Shown: piece by piece, positions 42,741 to 51,137 of the stretch
How positions within the stretch are numbered: the first letter of the stretch is position 1
Layout: every line of letters begins with the position of its first letter
Assembly (NCBI RefSeq): GCF_000934745.1
Contig: NZ_JYNO01000004.1
Location: 186,001 to 250,000 of the forward strand
Origin: Desulfonatronum thioautotrophicum
Lineage (GTDB): Bacteria; Desulfobacterota; Desulfovibrionia; Desulfovibrionales; Desulfonatronaceae
Direction: 5' to 3'
DNA: 64,000 nucleotides
Made by a program: the position numbers and the translations under genes
Notes under the pieces: generated by a model
Told to the model about the DNA's origin: nothing
The model's database searches: none
What the model saw: the letters and a program-made list of their open reading frames with translations, nothing else

Positions 42741-45488
42741 TTAACATGGCCGGGTCCAGCCGGGGTGGCACTGCAGTTTGGCCAGCACCTTTTCCGGCCG
42801 GGCAGGCAGATGGGTGATGCGCACGCCGCAGGCGTTGTTGATGGCGTTGATGATCGATGCGTGCGGGCTGGTCAGGGGCAGTTCGCCAACACCGGCGGCC
42901 CCATGCGGACCCTCGGGACGCGGGGACTCGATGTACATCAGTTCCAACTCGTCCGGTACGGCTTTGATGTATGGGAAGCCCGCACCGACCATGGATGCGT
43001 GCTTCTGGATGTCCTCGAAATCCTCGGTCAGGGCCAGGCCGATACCCTGGGCCATGCCTCCCCACATCTGCCCGTCCACGGCCAGCTTGTTCACGATCTT
43101 GCCCACGTCGCCGGCAAGGGTCATCTTGTCCACCTTGGTTTCGCCCGTGGTGGTGTCCACGGTGACCTCGGACATGAACACGCCGTACATGTAGACCCTG
43201 AAGGGCGCACCCTGTCCGGTGGCCGGGTCGCAGTCCTTGGCATCGGGCACGGACCATTTGCCCTCGTACTTGGTGGGCTTATCGGCCGCCTTCATTTCGG
43301 CATAGGTCATGTAGCTGCCGTCGGGCTTCGCCATGGCCTTGACCAGCTCCTCGCAGGCCACGCGAATGGCGTTGCCGGTGACCACCTGCTGGCGGGAACC
43401 GCCGGAGGGGCCGGAGTTGGGTGTTTTGGCCGTGTTTGGCCAGGTGAAGTGGATCTTTTCCGGCGGCACGCCCATCTTGTGCAGGGTCTCGTGAGCCGTG
43501 CACACGCAGCCGATGTCCGCGCCCTGGCCGTGATCCTCCCAGGCGGTGTGAATGGTGAAGGTGTCGTCCGGATTCACCTCGGCCCAGGCCTCGGAGGAGT
43601 CCGGGCCATCCAGGCCGCAGCCGTAAATGCCCAGGGACACGCCTACACCTTTCTTCAGGGTGTCCGTGGACTCCTTCTTGGCCTTTTCCAGTGCCGCCTG
43701 GTAATTGGGACGAATCTTGTCGATCAGGTCCGGCAGGGGGAAGACTTCCGGCTCCTGTCCGGTTGGCGTGGTAGCACCGGGGCGGTAGCAGTTCTTGTAG
43801 CGCAACTCCAGGGGGTCCATGCCAAGTTTTTCGGCCAGCATGTCCATCAGGGACTCGGATGAGTAGAAGCTCTGGGGGGACCCGTAAGCCCGGAAGGCCG
43901 AGCCCCAGGCATGGTTGGTGCAAACCGTGCGCCCGTTACCGCGGATGTTCGGGATGTTGTAACCCGCTCCGATGAACTGGGTGCCGCGCATGGTCAGCAG
44001 GTCGCCGAACTCGGAATACGGGCCGTGGTCCACGGACCAGTCGGATTCCATGGCCTTCAGCTCTCCGTCCTTGGTGGCCGCGAACTTCAGGTTGATCCAG
44101 AACGGCGAGCGCTTTCCGGTGTATTGCTGCTGCTTGTAGTTGTAGCGCAGGAAAACCGGACGTCCGGTGGCCAGAGCGGCCACTCCAACCAGGGCTTCCA
44201 TGGTTGGGCTGAACTTGTATCCGAATGTGCCGCCCATGGGGTTGGCCACCACGGCCAGTTGATCCGGCTCCAAACCCAGGCCCGGGGCGATCATGTACAG
44301 GTGCAGGTGCACGCCGATGGATTTGGAATGGATGTACAGCTTGCCGTCGTCGCCCATGTAGGCAAAGCCGACGTCCGGCTCGATGGGCATGTGCGGCTGG
44401 CGCTGCAGGTAGAAGTCGCCCTCCACGGTGACCATGTTCGGGTCGCTAAAGATGGGCGCGGTTTCCCCGCCCTTCACCAATTGGGTTTCGTAGTAGATGT
44501 TGGGGGTGCCGGGATGGATCTCGATGGCGTCCTCGGCCATGGCTTCCGGTGCGCTGAGGTAGGCCGGCAGGACTTCCAGGTCCACCTTGACCTTGGCCGC
44601 GGCGGCCCGGGCATTGGCCTCGGTGTCCGCGCAGACGATGGCGACGGCGTCGCCGTACTGGAAGACCTTCTCGTCGCAGAGGATCGGCCGATCCCATCCG
44701 TCGCCCTTGTTGGTGGGGAAGGTGATCAGGCCGGTGATCCGGTTCTTGCCCTTGACGTCCTTGTGGGTCAGCACGCTGTGTACGCCGGGCATTTTCAGGG
44801 CCTCGGAGGCGTCGATGCCCTTGATATTGGCATGGGAGACCTCGGCCTGGACCAGGGCCAGGTGCAGGGCGTTGTCCGGCAGTTTCATGCCCAGATCCGC
44901 GCCGTAGTCCAGGGTTCCGGTGACCTTGCCCAGGGCCGTGGGCCGGGGCAGGGAACTGCCCAGGGCGCTCTGACCGGCGGGCAGCTTGAATTCCAGCTCC
45001 TCGGGCTTCATTTCGCCGCGCAGCACCTTGGCCGCGTCCATCACCGCGTCCACCAGCGGAACGTAACCGGTGCAGCGGCAGGCGTTGCGATGCTTCTGGA
45101 ACCAGTCGCGGACGTCTTCCCGGCTGGGGTTCTGATTCTGGTCCAGCAATCCCTTGGCCGAGACGATGAACCCCGGCGAGCAGAACCCGCACTGGGCCCC
45201 GCCATGAACCATCCAGGCCTGCTGCAGCGGATGCAGGTTGCCCGGCTGCCCCACGCCTTCGATGGTTTCGACCTTGGCCCCGTCTTCCACGCGCTTCATC
45301 TTGGTCACGCAGGACCGGATGACCTTGCCGTTCATGATCACGCTGCACGCGCCGCACTGGCCCTCGCCGCAGCCGACCTTGGTCCCGGTCAGGCCCATCT
45401 GCCCGCGCAGCACGTCGGCCAGGGTCGCGTCCCCGTCCACGACGATGTTGCGCTCAACTCCGTTCACGAAAAACCGTTTCTGAATCAT
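42741..45488 (-). CDS. mop: Mop, molybdenum aldehyde oxidoreductase
   Basis: A member of the xanthine oxidase family, closely matching the Desulfovibrio gigas aldehyde oxidoreductase, which oxidises aldehydes at a Mo-MCD centre. The N-terminal part has the plant-type [2Fe-2S] motif CGEGQCGACSVIMNG, the second cluster motif QCGFCSPGFIVSA and ACRCTGY. Molybdenum-site features are PMGGTFGYKFSP, WGSAFRAYGSPQ and near the C-terminus GAAGVGELPLTSPHASIINA (catalytic Glu). At 915 aa it is close to the 907-aa enzyme. The start at 45488 has AAGGAG six nt upstream. Confidence 0.96.
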   Translation of the reverse strand: MIQKRFFVNGVERNIVVDGDATLADVLRGQMGLTGTKVGCGEGQCGACSVIMNGKVIRSCVTKMKRVEDGAKVETIEGVGQPGNLHPLQQAWMVHGGAQCGFCSPGFIVSAKGLLDQNQNPSREDVRDWFQKHRNACRCTGYVPLVDAVMDAAKVLRGEMKPEELEFKLPAGQSALGSSLPRPTALGKVTGTLDYGADLGMKLPDNALHLALVQAEVSHANIKGIDASEALKMPGVHSVLTHKDVKGKNRITGLITFPTNKGDGWDRPILCDEKVFQYGDAVAIVCADTEANARAAAAKVKVDLEVLPAYLSAPEAMAEDAIEIHPGTPNIYYETQLVKGGETAPIFSDPNMVTVEGDFYLQRQPHMPIEPDVGFAYMGDDGKLYIHSKSIGVHLHLYMIAPGLGLEPDQLAVVANPMGGTFGYKFSPTMEALVGVAALATGRPVFLRYNYKQQQYTGKRSPFWINLKFAATKDGELKAMESDWSVDHGPYSEFGDLLTMRGTQFIGAGYNIPNIRGNGRTVCTNHAWGSAFRAYGSPQSFYSSESLMDMLAEKLGMDPLELRYKNCYRPGATTPTGQEPEVFPLPDLIDKIRPNYQAALEKAKKESTDTLKKGVGVSLGIYGCGLDGPDSSEAWAEVNPDDTFTIHTAWEDHGQGADIGCVCTAHETLHKMGVPPEKIHFTWPNTAKTPNSGPSGGSRQQVVTGNAIRVACEELVKAMAKPDGSYMTYAEMKAADKPTKYEGKWSVPDAKDCDPATGQGAPFRVYMYGVFMSEVTVDTTTGETKVDKMTLAGDVGKIVNKLAVDGQMWGGMAQGIGLALTEDFEDIQKHASMVGAGFPYIKAVPDELELMYIESPRPEGPHGAAGVGELPLTSPHASIINAINNACGVRITHLPARPEKVLAKLQCHPGWTRPC

Positions 45489-45547
45489 GCCCATCTCCTT
45501 CGTTTGGATGTTGAAAATTCTGTTCGTCTTCCCGGAAAGCGCGGCCC

Positions 45548-46642
45548 TCACGCTCCCTTGCCAAAGGGGCAGATCGGATAGCGGCACTCGGCGCAGCCGG
45601 CGCACAATCCGCCATGGCCCATGGCGACGATTTCCTTGCGGGTGACGGTTTCTCCGGCCACCAGCCGGGGAACCACCAGGTCGAAGATGCTGCTTCGGAC
45701 GTACATCACGCAGCCGGGCAGGCCGACCACCGGGACGTCGTCGATGAAAGCCAGCAGGAACATGGCGCCGGGAAAGGTGGGCGCGCCGTAGGTCACCACC
45801 CGGCCCCCGGCGGCCTGGATGCTTGTCGGAGTCATATCGTCCGGGTCCACGGACATGCCGCCGGTCACGGCCAGCATCTCCGCGCCTTCCCGGATCAAAC
45901 CCCGGATGGCGCGAACGGTCATGTCCACATCGTCCGGCACGAAGACCTGGGGCATGGTCACGCAGCCCAGCTCCTCAAACTTGCGCCGCAAAACCGGCCC
46001 GAACTTGTCCTGGATCCGTCCGTGATAGACCTCGCTGCCCGTGGTCAACACGCCCACGCGCATGGGCCGAAACGGACTGACCTGGATCAGGGGAGCAGCC
46101 AGGCCGCAAATGCGCTCCACCCGGGCCACGGTCCGCTCCGGAACCACCAGGGGGATGACCCGGGTTCCGGCCACGACCTGCCCTTTCTGAACCCGGTGGT
46201 TGCCGTGGATCGTGGCCATGACCACCTGGTCCACGGAATTGACGTCGCCCAGGGCGGGGACGTCGATTTTCAACAGTCCGTCATACTGGGCCACCAGATT
46301 GACCCGGCCCTCGGAGGGCGACCCGAACTCCACCCCTGGGCCCGCGGCGGCCCGGGCCATGCGCAGGGCCGCGTCGTCCTCGTGAACCAGTCCTTCCTGA
46401 AGATCCCAGACATAGAGATGATCCTTGCCCAGCTTGCGCAGGGCCGGAATGTCCTCGGCCCGGACCACGTGGCCGCGGCGAAAGGCCCGGCCCTTGAATT
46501 CGCCGGGGACGATCCGGGTGATGTCGTGGCACAGGACCATGTTCACGGCCTGGTCCACGGGAACGGCCTGCAGGTTCGTCCTGTCGTCGCCGGGCTTGAT
46601 CCATCGGTTCTCGAGGGAATGCGGGGGAGTGAGGGTGTCCAT
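45548..46642 (-). CDS. MoeA-like molybdopterin-binding protein with C-terminal Cys cluster
   Basis: A 364-residue protein with a MoeA/MoaB-type molybdopterin-binding fold: VGVLTTGSEVYHGRIQDKFG and AVTGGMSVDPDDMTPTSI, plus PVVGLPGCVMYVRSSIFDLV. The C-terminus ends with CAGCAECRYPICPFGKG, a four-cysteine motif not found in standard MoeA, which may bind an iron-sulfur cluster. It directly precedes mop on the same strand (59 nt), so it may insert or hand over the cofactor to Mop. The start at 46642 is tentative; an ATG at 46717 is an alternative. Confidence 0.82.
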   Translation of the reverse strand: MDTLTPPHSLENRWIKPGDDRTNLQAVPVDQAVNMVLCHDITRIVPGEFKGRAFRRGHVVRAEDIPALRKLGKDHLYVWDLQEGLVHEDDAALRMARAAAGPGVEFGSPSEGRVNLVAQYDGLLKIDVPALGDVNSVDQVVMATIHGNHRVQKGQVVAGTRVIPLVVPERTVARVERICGLAAPLIQVSPFRPMRVGVLTTGSEVYHGRIQDKFGPVLRRKFEELGCVTMPQVFVPDDVDMTVRAIRGLIREGAEMLAVTGGMSVDPDDMTPTSIQAAGGRVVTYGAPTFPGAMFLLAFIDDVPVVGLPGCVMYVRSSIFDLVVPRLVAGETVTRKEIVAMGHGGLCAGCAECRYPICPFGKGA

Positions 46643-46964
46643 GGGGCAAAGACCTGTTCGTTGGACTGCTTGTTTGTTCAACCGGCCGGCTGAATCTGTT
46701 TGCCGGGGAGAGGCCATGGGCCGGGAATATTTACTTCAGCCTGTTGCTGTGTCACTAATGGCATAGCAAAGAGGACGGCAAAAGCCCCTCAAGATAAGAA
46801 CAAACATGATTTTTTGATATAATTCTTTGATATAGTGGTATAAAATTTATTTTTTACCTGAACCGATCTTGTTGTTATTTTTTGTCTGTTTTGATGTAGT
46901 ATAAGAAAAACAAGGCTGCTTTTCAGGTTTGAAAATGACCTATGTTAACCATAAATAACCGCAA
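46643..46964. promoter_or_regulatory. AT-rich divergent region between MoeA-like gene and IS1595-derived gene
   Basis: About 320 bases containing a strongly AT-rich core (46806-46870). A direct repeat TTGATATA (46815 and 46827 approximately) and the string AACCATAAATAACC near 46945-46960 are seen; the AATAACC half-site also occurs upstream of the HTH-PBP regulator. These may be binding sites for a metal-responsive regulator. Confidence 0.45.
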
Positions 46965-47753
46965 GTGTCGTTTTTTGACCGCCTAAGCCGCGCTTGCGAG
47001 CAGGATGCCGTGAATCCCACAGCCAAGCCAAAATCGATGAAAAACCGCTATGCGGCCAGGGCCAAGTTGAGCGAGCGACGACTGCGCGACGTGGTCCGGT
47101 TGTTCGCCAAGGATATGGAGCCGACACTCATTGCCCACTCCACCGGCCTGACCCGGATCACGGTCAACGAGTATCTGCGCAAGATCAGGCTGAGTCTGGC
47201 TGAACAGAGCGTCCTGGACGCGGCCGTGTCCGGGCCGCGGGCCGCGAAGCTGATCTTCTCCATCCATCCGCTTCCCAATCGTTCAAAGGCCAGGACCGGG
47301 GCCAAGGCCATGGACGGAGCCGCGAACAAGGAAGATGCCGGGCAAGAGGTAATGCGCGGCCTGCTCCTGGAGCAGGATCGGGTTGCGTTGGAGATTCCGC
47401 CCGGACTGGACCGGCAGGCCCTGAAGCTGATCCGCAAGGGCAGGATGCAGGCCCAAGGTTGGAAAAACGAGGGGTATGTCACGATTCTGCGGCTGGAGAT
47501 CGACCTGGACTTTCAGAGCCAGGACCAGGAGGAACACCTGGCCAAAAGCGCATCCGTCACAATCAGCCCGGAAGAGCGCATCACCATCTTCCTGGCCTAC
47601 CTGCGGGCCCGGATGGTCAAACTCCGCGGCATCCCCGAAGATACAGCCCGCCTGCACCTCAAGGAGGCTGAATACCGGTTCAACGCTGCACGGGCCGGCG
47701 GGAATATGGGCAGAAGGATTCTGGCGATTTTGCGGGAGCGGCCGTTGGGGTGA
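46965..47753 (+). CDS. catalytically inactive IS1595-transposase-related protein
   Basis: The 262-residue protein aligns over its whole length with IS1595/ISXO2-type transposases. The N-terminal HTH (KNRYAARAKLSERRLRDVVR, then LTRITVNEYLRKIRLSLAE) and the C-terminal stretch (FLAYLRARMVKLRGIPEDT and HLKEAEYRFNAA) match well. But the catalytic DDE residues are missing: the usual VDES-YFG has no counterpart, HSDGW reads MQAQGWKNE, and GIESFW reads RITIFLA. The frame is intact and uses the same codons as its neighbours, so it appears kept for another role, possibly regulation of the Mop genes. Start uncertain (GTG 46965, or GTG 47010). Confidence 0.75.
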   Translation: MSFFDRLSRACEQDAVNPTAKPKSMKNRYAARAKLSERRLRDVVRLFAKDMEPTLIAHSTGLTRITVNEYLRKIRLSLAEQSVLDAAVSGPRAAKLIFSIHPLPNRSKARTGAKAMDGAANKEDAGQEVMRGLLLEQDRVALEIPPGLDRQALKLIRKGRMQAQGWKNEGYVTILRLEIDLDFQSQDQEEHLAKSASVTISPEERITIFLAYLRARMVKLRGIPEDTARLHLKEAEYRFNAARAGGNMGRRILAILRERPLG

Positions 47754-47794
47754 GGCGGGAGCAGCTTTATGCGCGCCTGGCGGGTCGTAATATT

Positions 47795-47920
47795 TCAAAA
47801 ACTTGTGGCAAGAATGACCTTTATGCCAGCTCCCCGTCTGAACGAGGACAGGCTTCGCGGGCATGACGATCTTGGGAGAACATGCCATTACAGTCATTCC
47901 CACGCAGGCGGGAATCTAGT
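47795..47920. repeat. dispersed repeat, uninterrupted copy matching the group II intron flanks
   Basis: Read on the minus strand this stretch runs from a GATTCCCGCCTGC hairpin through GGGAATGACTGTAATGG and TCTCCCAAGATCGTCATGCC, then AGGTCATTCTTGCCACAAG to TTTTTGA at 47795. The same order occurs around the intron, with the intron inserted exactly between GGGAATGA (ending 55051) and CTGAAATGG (starting 59757). It therefore serves as an empty-site reference. Confidence 0.85.
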
Positions 47921-47960
47921 GCAGAGGCAATTTCGGATTTTGAGCGACATTTTTGAGCAA

Positions 47961-48485
47961 TTACAATGGCACAAAGTCTTCATCCTCGCGGGCATTGTCA
48001 TTTTTCACCGCGAACCACCTGGCCACGGCCCGTACACTCTCTGGCGACGGAAACAAGTTGTTGATTCGCTTCACTTCCGAGATGGTCCATTCACGCCCAT
48101 TGCGCACCAGCGCAAAAGTGCATCGTTCCGGATACAACACTCTGATCCGGTGGACTTCATCCAGAATGGCCGGATTTTTCTGTATTTCATCCAAAACCAC
48201 CCAGTCATCCTACCCCAGGCACCCGGTCAACACTTCAAGGCGATGAGGATCCCTGGACAGTTCCAGGTGCAGGGCGGCCTCCAGCAGATCAAGATGCAGG
48301 GCATTGTCGAATACCTGCCTGAGCCAGGTTGTCTTTCCCGTGCCGCTCGGGCCGAAAAGAAAGAAGGAGTGGTCCGGACGCTGGAGCAGCCTGGGCGTGA
48401 CATCGATTTTGCCGTGACGCATGCGTTTCTCCATTGTTGCTGTAAAAATGCAATGCGAATTTCCATTTCCAGTGGAAAAATACAA
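47961..48485 (-). pseudogene. broken DUF4143-type AAA ATPase fragment
   Basis: The first part (MEKRMRHGKIDVTPRLLQ, then FFLFGPSGTGKTTWLRQVFD with a P-loop) and the continuation DDWVVLDEIQKNPAILDEVH belong to AAA_14/DUF4143 ATPases of several hundred residues. An in-frame TAG at 48210-48212 interrupts the two halves, and after VHRI the sequence changes to an unrelated tail ending at 47961 with most of the protein missing. It is a decayed fragment. Confidence 0.75.
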
Positions 48486-48775
48486 GGTTTACGGGGTTGT
48501 GACAGGTGGATTGTTTGAGAATGCGGAAGCTGAGGCACTATCCGAAAACAAGATTGCAGAAGTGGTCGCTCTTGGGGACTTTTTTTAGTGCATACCCCGT
48601 GTCGGCGAGGAAGCAGCAGCGCTGCTTGTCCGGGCAGATGGTACTGGAGGGAGCATAATGGCCTGGATGCAAGAGTTCCTCCACCCTGCTCCGGCCTTGC
48701 CGCAAAGCCTTTCATTGACTGGTTGTCCAGCAATGTTTAAACATATGTTTCAACATTCTTCCAGGGAGGCCAGTC

Positions 48776-49027
48776 ATGACGGAAGCGGTTTTGGGGATCA
48801 AGAAGTGGGGGAACAGCCTTGGGGTGCGGCTGCCGTCCGCCGTGGTCAAGGCCGCAGGCCTGCGCAAGGATCAGCTTGTTTCGGTGCGGGTGGAAGAACA
48901 GCAGGTAATCATCTCCCCGGTGCCGGAAAACGAACCCAGCCTTGAAGAACGTCTGGCTCTGTACGACCCGCGACGTCACGGAGGGGAAGTCATGGTTGCG
49001 TCGGCAATCGGTGCGGAACATTGGTAG
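48776..49027 (+). CDS. mazE: MazE/PemI-type antitoxin
   Basis: An AbrB-fold antitoxin of 83 residues: IKKWGNSLGVRLPSAVVKAA followed by QLVSVRVEEQQVIISPVPEN. It neutralises the downstream MazF-type toxin and represses the operon. The ATG is preceded by GGGAGG, and its end overlaps the toxin start by 7 nt. Confidence 0.9.
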   Translation: MTEAVLGIKKWGNSLGVRLPSAVVKAAGLRKDQLVSVRVEEQQVIISPVPENEPSLEERLALYDPRRHGGEVMVASAIGAEHW

Positions 49028-49434
49028 CGATCCAAGACATCGCTCCTCTCGCAGAAGCCGTCCGTGAAGAAATCTGGACGCCCCGGCGGCAGGACATCAT
49101 CTGGATCGACTGCAATCCCCAAGTCGGGCAGGAAATGCGCGACGTGCATCCCTTCCTCGTCCTTTCCCCCTGGGCCTTCAACGCCAAAACATCCCTGGTC
49201 ATCGGACTGCCCATGACCACAGCGGCATACAATGCCGACAATCCATTTGCCGTTGCCGTGGGTTTCGTTGGCCAGGGCAAAGACCGAAAAACCAGCTACG
49301 TCCTCTGCCACCAACCCAAATCCTTTGACTGGCGCTTGCGTAAAGCAAAACCGCATCCCCTGGGAAAATTGCACAATCCGCTGTTCCAAACCGTGTGCCG
49401 GCGTTTGAATCAGATCATCCAGTTGATTGTTTGA
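49021..49434 (+). CDS. mazF: MazF/PemK-type mRNA interferase toxin
   Basis: A sequence-specific endoribonuclease toxin. Typical features are RQDIIWIDCNPQVGQEMRDV (the start of the MazF core), HPFLVLSP and LVIGLPMTTAAYNADNPFAV. The frame starts at TTG 49021, inside the mazE end, and the protein is 137 aa, longer than MazF (about 115) because of the first 20 residues; a later start may be used. The pair is complete and intact. Confidence 0.88.
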   Translation: MVAIQDIAPLAEAVREEIWTPRRQDIIWIDCNPQVGQEMRDVHPFLVLSPWAFNAKTSLVIGLPMTTAAYNADNPFAVAVGFVGQGKDRKTSYVLCHQPKSFDWRLRKAKPHPLGKLHNPLFQTVCRRLNQIIQLIV

Positions 49435-49580
49435 TGGTTGCGGGTGGCAGGGCTGGTTTCGTTGCAGACCCGTATTTCATGATAAATGAGGGTTTCCAGG
49501 GCCAGCCCCTGCCAGGCGCGATTATGCGCATGATCATCTGGAGCAAATTGCCAATGTGTCAACAGATTCTGAACCATCCC

Positions 49581-49664
49581 TCAAAAAAAAGCATCCCTTT
49601 CCAGACCGTCTTGCCATTTCCTGTGTCTTTGGACACGTTCTTCGTGAACATCTCGGGGAATGGC
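49581..49664 (-). pseudogene. fragment of a second copy of the 68-aa antitoxin
   Basis: AIPRDVHEERVQRHRKWQDG (running to the stop at 49581) is nearly the same as the C-terminal half of the antitoxin at 50682 (SIPRDVREESVQRHRKWQEG). The N-terminal half and any toxin partner are gone. So a second copy of this module once existed. Confidence 0.75.
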
Positions 49665-50012
49665 CAAAAATATAGGTGGAAAGCGTCTGGAAGGCCAATT
49701 AGGCGGGGAGCATTCTACGTTCAGCACATTCACCGCCGCAACGATTTCTTGACCGGAAAGAAACCGACGCTTACGTTTATTGGGTGGCGAAACCTGCTCA
49801 TTCCTTGCGGCTGATTTCGATGGGGCCGGGTGGCGGGCAGATGCGCAAGCCTTCCTGCGCAACTGTGATGAGTTGGGGGTTCCGGCTGCCAGGATGCCGC
49901 ATTCCGACAATTTTCTGATTCTTACAATATTTCAGACGGTGAAGCCAAAGCCTGTGCTCGTCATTCAAACCGTTGCTTGATTACCCCGGAATTTGGAAGG
50001 TATAGGCAACGG

Positions 50013-50170
50013 TTATGCGGATCATCGATATATCAACACGCTTTTGGGGGATGACCTCAAGAAGTCGCTGCGGTCCAAGAGCAGGGTGAAAATCGCGGCG
50101 TCGTGTTTTCCATGTATGCCTATGAGGCACTGAAGACGGAGCTTGGCAGGATTCAGGACTTGGTAAACGA
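50013..50170 (+). pseudogene. remnant of a PLD-domain helicase N-terminus
   Basis: Pieces in different frames read NTLLGDDLKKSLRSKSRVKI followed by AASCF and then FSMYAYEALKTELGRIQDL. These resemble the first 50 residues of large SNF2/DEAD helicases with a phospholipase-D-like domain. Frameshifts separate the pieces and nothing follows, so it is only a small relic. Confidence 0.45.
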
Positions 50171-50241
50171 CCTTGTTCATAAACTACCTTAGAAACATTA
50201 TTACCTGAACCATACTCTCCATACTTTAAACTGGAGGCTTT

Positions 50242-50685
50242 TTGAAAACAATCTACCTTGATGTCTGTGCATTATGTCGTCCATACGACGATCAATCATT
50301 TTTGCGGATTCATCTGGACACAGTTGCTGTACAGTTGATTTTAGAAGCCGTTCAGGCAGGCTACTATTCATTGGCAAAGTCACCAGTCCACATCCGAGAA
50401 ATTGAGGCTATTCCAAATCGACTGGAAAGAATTGAACTTATCATGTTGCTCGAAGAAAGCTCATTCATGCCAAGTTTTGATAAAAAACAGGTTCGGATAC
50501 GTGCTGAGGATTTCGCAAGTCTCGGCCTCGGCATTGCTGACGCTGCCCACGTAGCCTTTGCTGAATCAATGAAAGCTGATTTCATAAGCTGTGATGACAA
50601 ACTACTCAAGAAATGCTCCAATCTAAGCTTGAATATCTGGACAGGCTCTCCAATTTTATTCTGTGAAAAGGAAAATCTCAAATGA
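50242..50685 (+). CDS. PIN-domain toxin (VapC-like)
   Basis: A PIN-family ribonuclease of 147 residues. Acidic active-site residues are seen in IYLDVCALCRPYDD (start), AEDFASLGLGIADAAHVAFA and DFISCDDKLLKK. The start is TTG 50242 with GGAGG just upstream. It overlaps the downstream 68-residue gene by 4 nt. The toxin-first order is the reverse of classic VapBC. Confidence 0.83.
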   Translation: MKTIYLDVCALCRPYDDQSFLRIHLDTVAVQLILEAVQAGYYSLAKSPVHIREIEAIPNRLERIELIMLLEESSFMPSFDKKQVRIRAEDFASLGLGIADAAHVAFAESMKADFISCDDKLLKKCSNLSLNIWTGSPILFCEKENLK

Positions 50686-50888
50686 CAACAGAAATGCTGA
50701 AACAAACTGACGAGACGGTTCTTTTAGAGAAAGGGACAAAGGTCCTGTTCAAAGAGCTTGGATATGTTAACGCTCTAAGGTTTTTATCTATTCCCAGGGA
50801 TGTTCGCGAAGAAAGTGTCCAGAGACATCGTAAATGGCAGGAAGGATTGCACAAGGATGCTTTCTTTGATGATGTTTTTGGTAAATAA
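50682..50888 (+). CDS. small putative antitoxin of the PIN toxin
   Basis: A 68-residue protein (MTTEMLKQTDETVLLEKGTK, ending RHRKWQEGLHKDAFFDDVFG). It is coupled by 4 nt to the PIN gene, which marks it as the antitoxin. It has no obvious ribbon-helix-helix motif. A similar C-terminal fragment lies at 49581, so the protein is a member of a family duplicated in this genome. Confidence 0.72.
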   Translation: MTTEMLKQTDETVLLEKGTKVLFKELGYVNALRFLSIPRDVREESVQRHRKWQEGLHKDAFFDDVFGK

Positions 50889-50896
50889 AAATCTAT

Positions 50897-50996
50897 TTGA
50901 CCACGGAATACACGGAAAGCACGGAAGGGGATTGAGTAAAATGAAATTTTGTAGTCAACATTCAAATACTTCTTTTCCGTGTATTCCGTGGTTGAA
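50897..50996. repeat. MITE-like inverted-repeat element
   Basis: ACCACGGAATACACGGAA (50900-50917) is repeated perfectly in inverse at 50975-50992 (TTCCGTGTATTCCGTGGT), about 57 bases apart. Such CCACGGAATACACGG repeats occur widely in bacterial genomes as small inverted-repeat elements. No gene lies between them. Confidence 0.82.
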
Positions 50997-51137
50997 AAAC
51001 TTAATTAAAATTTACAAGATGAATAAAGTGGGGCCGGAAAAGGCTCTGAAATCAAAAACATTTCTCGTGAGAACGGTCAGGGCGCGGGCTGGGCATATCT
51101 TCATGGATGCAAGCACTCTGCTTCCGCTGACCTTATC

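Larger units (their letters stand above)
49435..50241. other. decayed intergenic stretch with remnants
   Basis: About 800 bases without an intact gene. It holds remnants: a short antitoxin-like fragment (49581-49664 minus), an open stretch on the minus strand (49816-49980) whose end reads RICPPPGPIEISRKE, a helicase remnant (about 50013-50170 plus), and a shared repeat at 49554-49581. It looks like a place where genes have been deleted. Confidence 0.6.

Noticed and set aside
43911-45581. 556-codon open frame opposite mop
   Set aside because: Shadow of mop; composition is typical for an antisense frame.
48227-48733. 168-aa minus-strand ORF over the DUF4143 relic
   Set aside because: It is in a different frame from the recognisable ATPase motifs and has no protein-like signal.
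50889-51137. Small ORF spanning the inverted-repeat element
   Set aside because: The frame arises from the MITE-like repeat and has no ribosome site or protein-like features.
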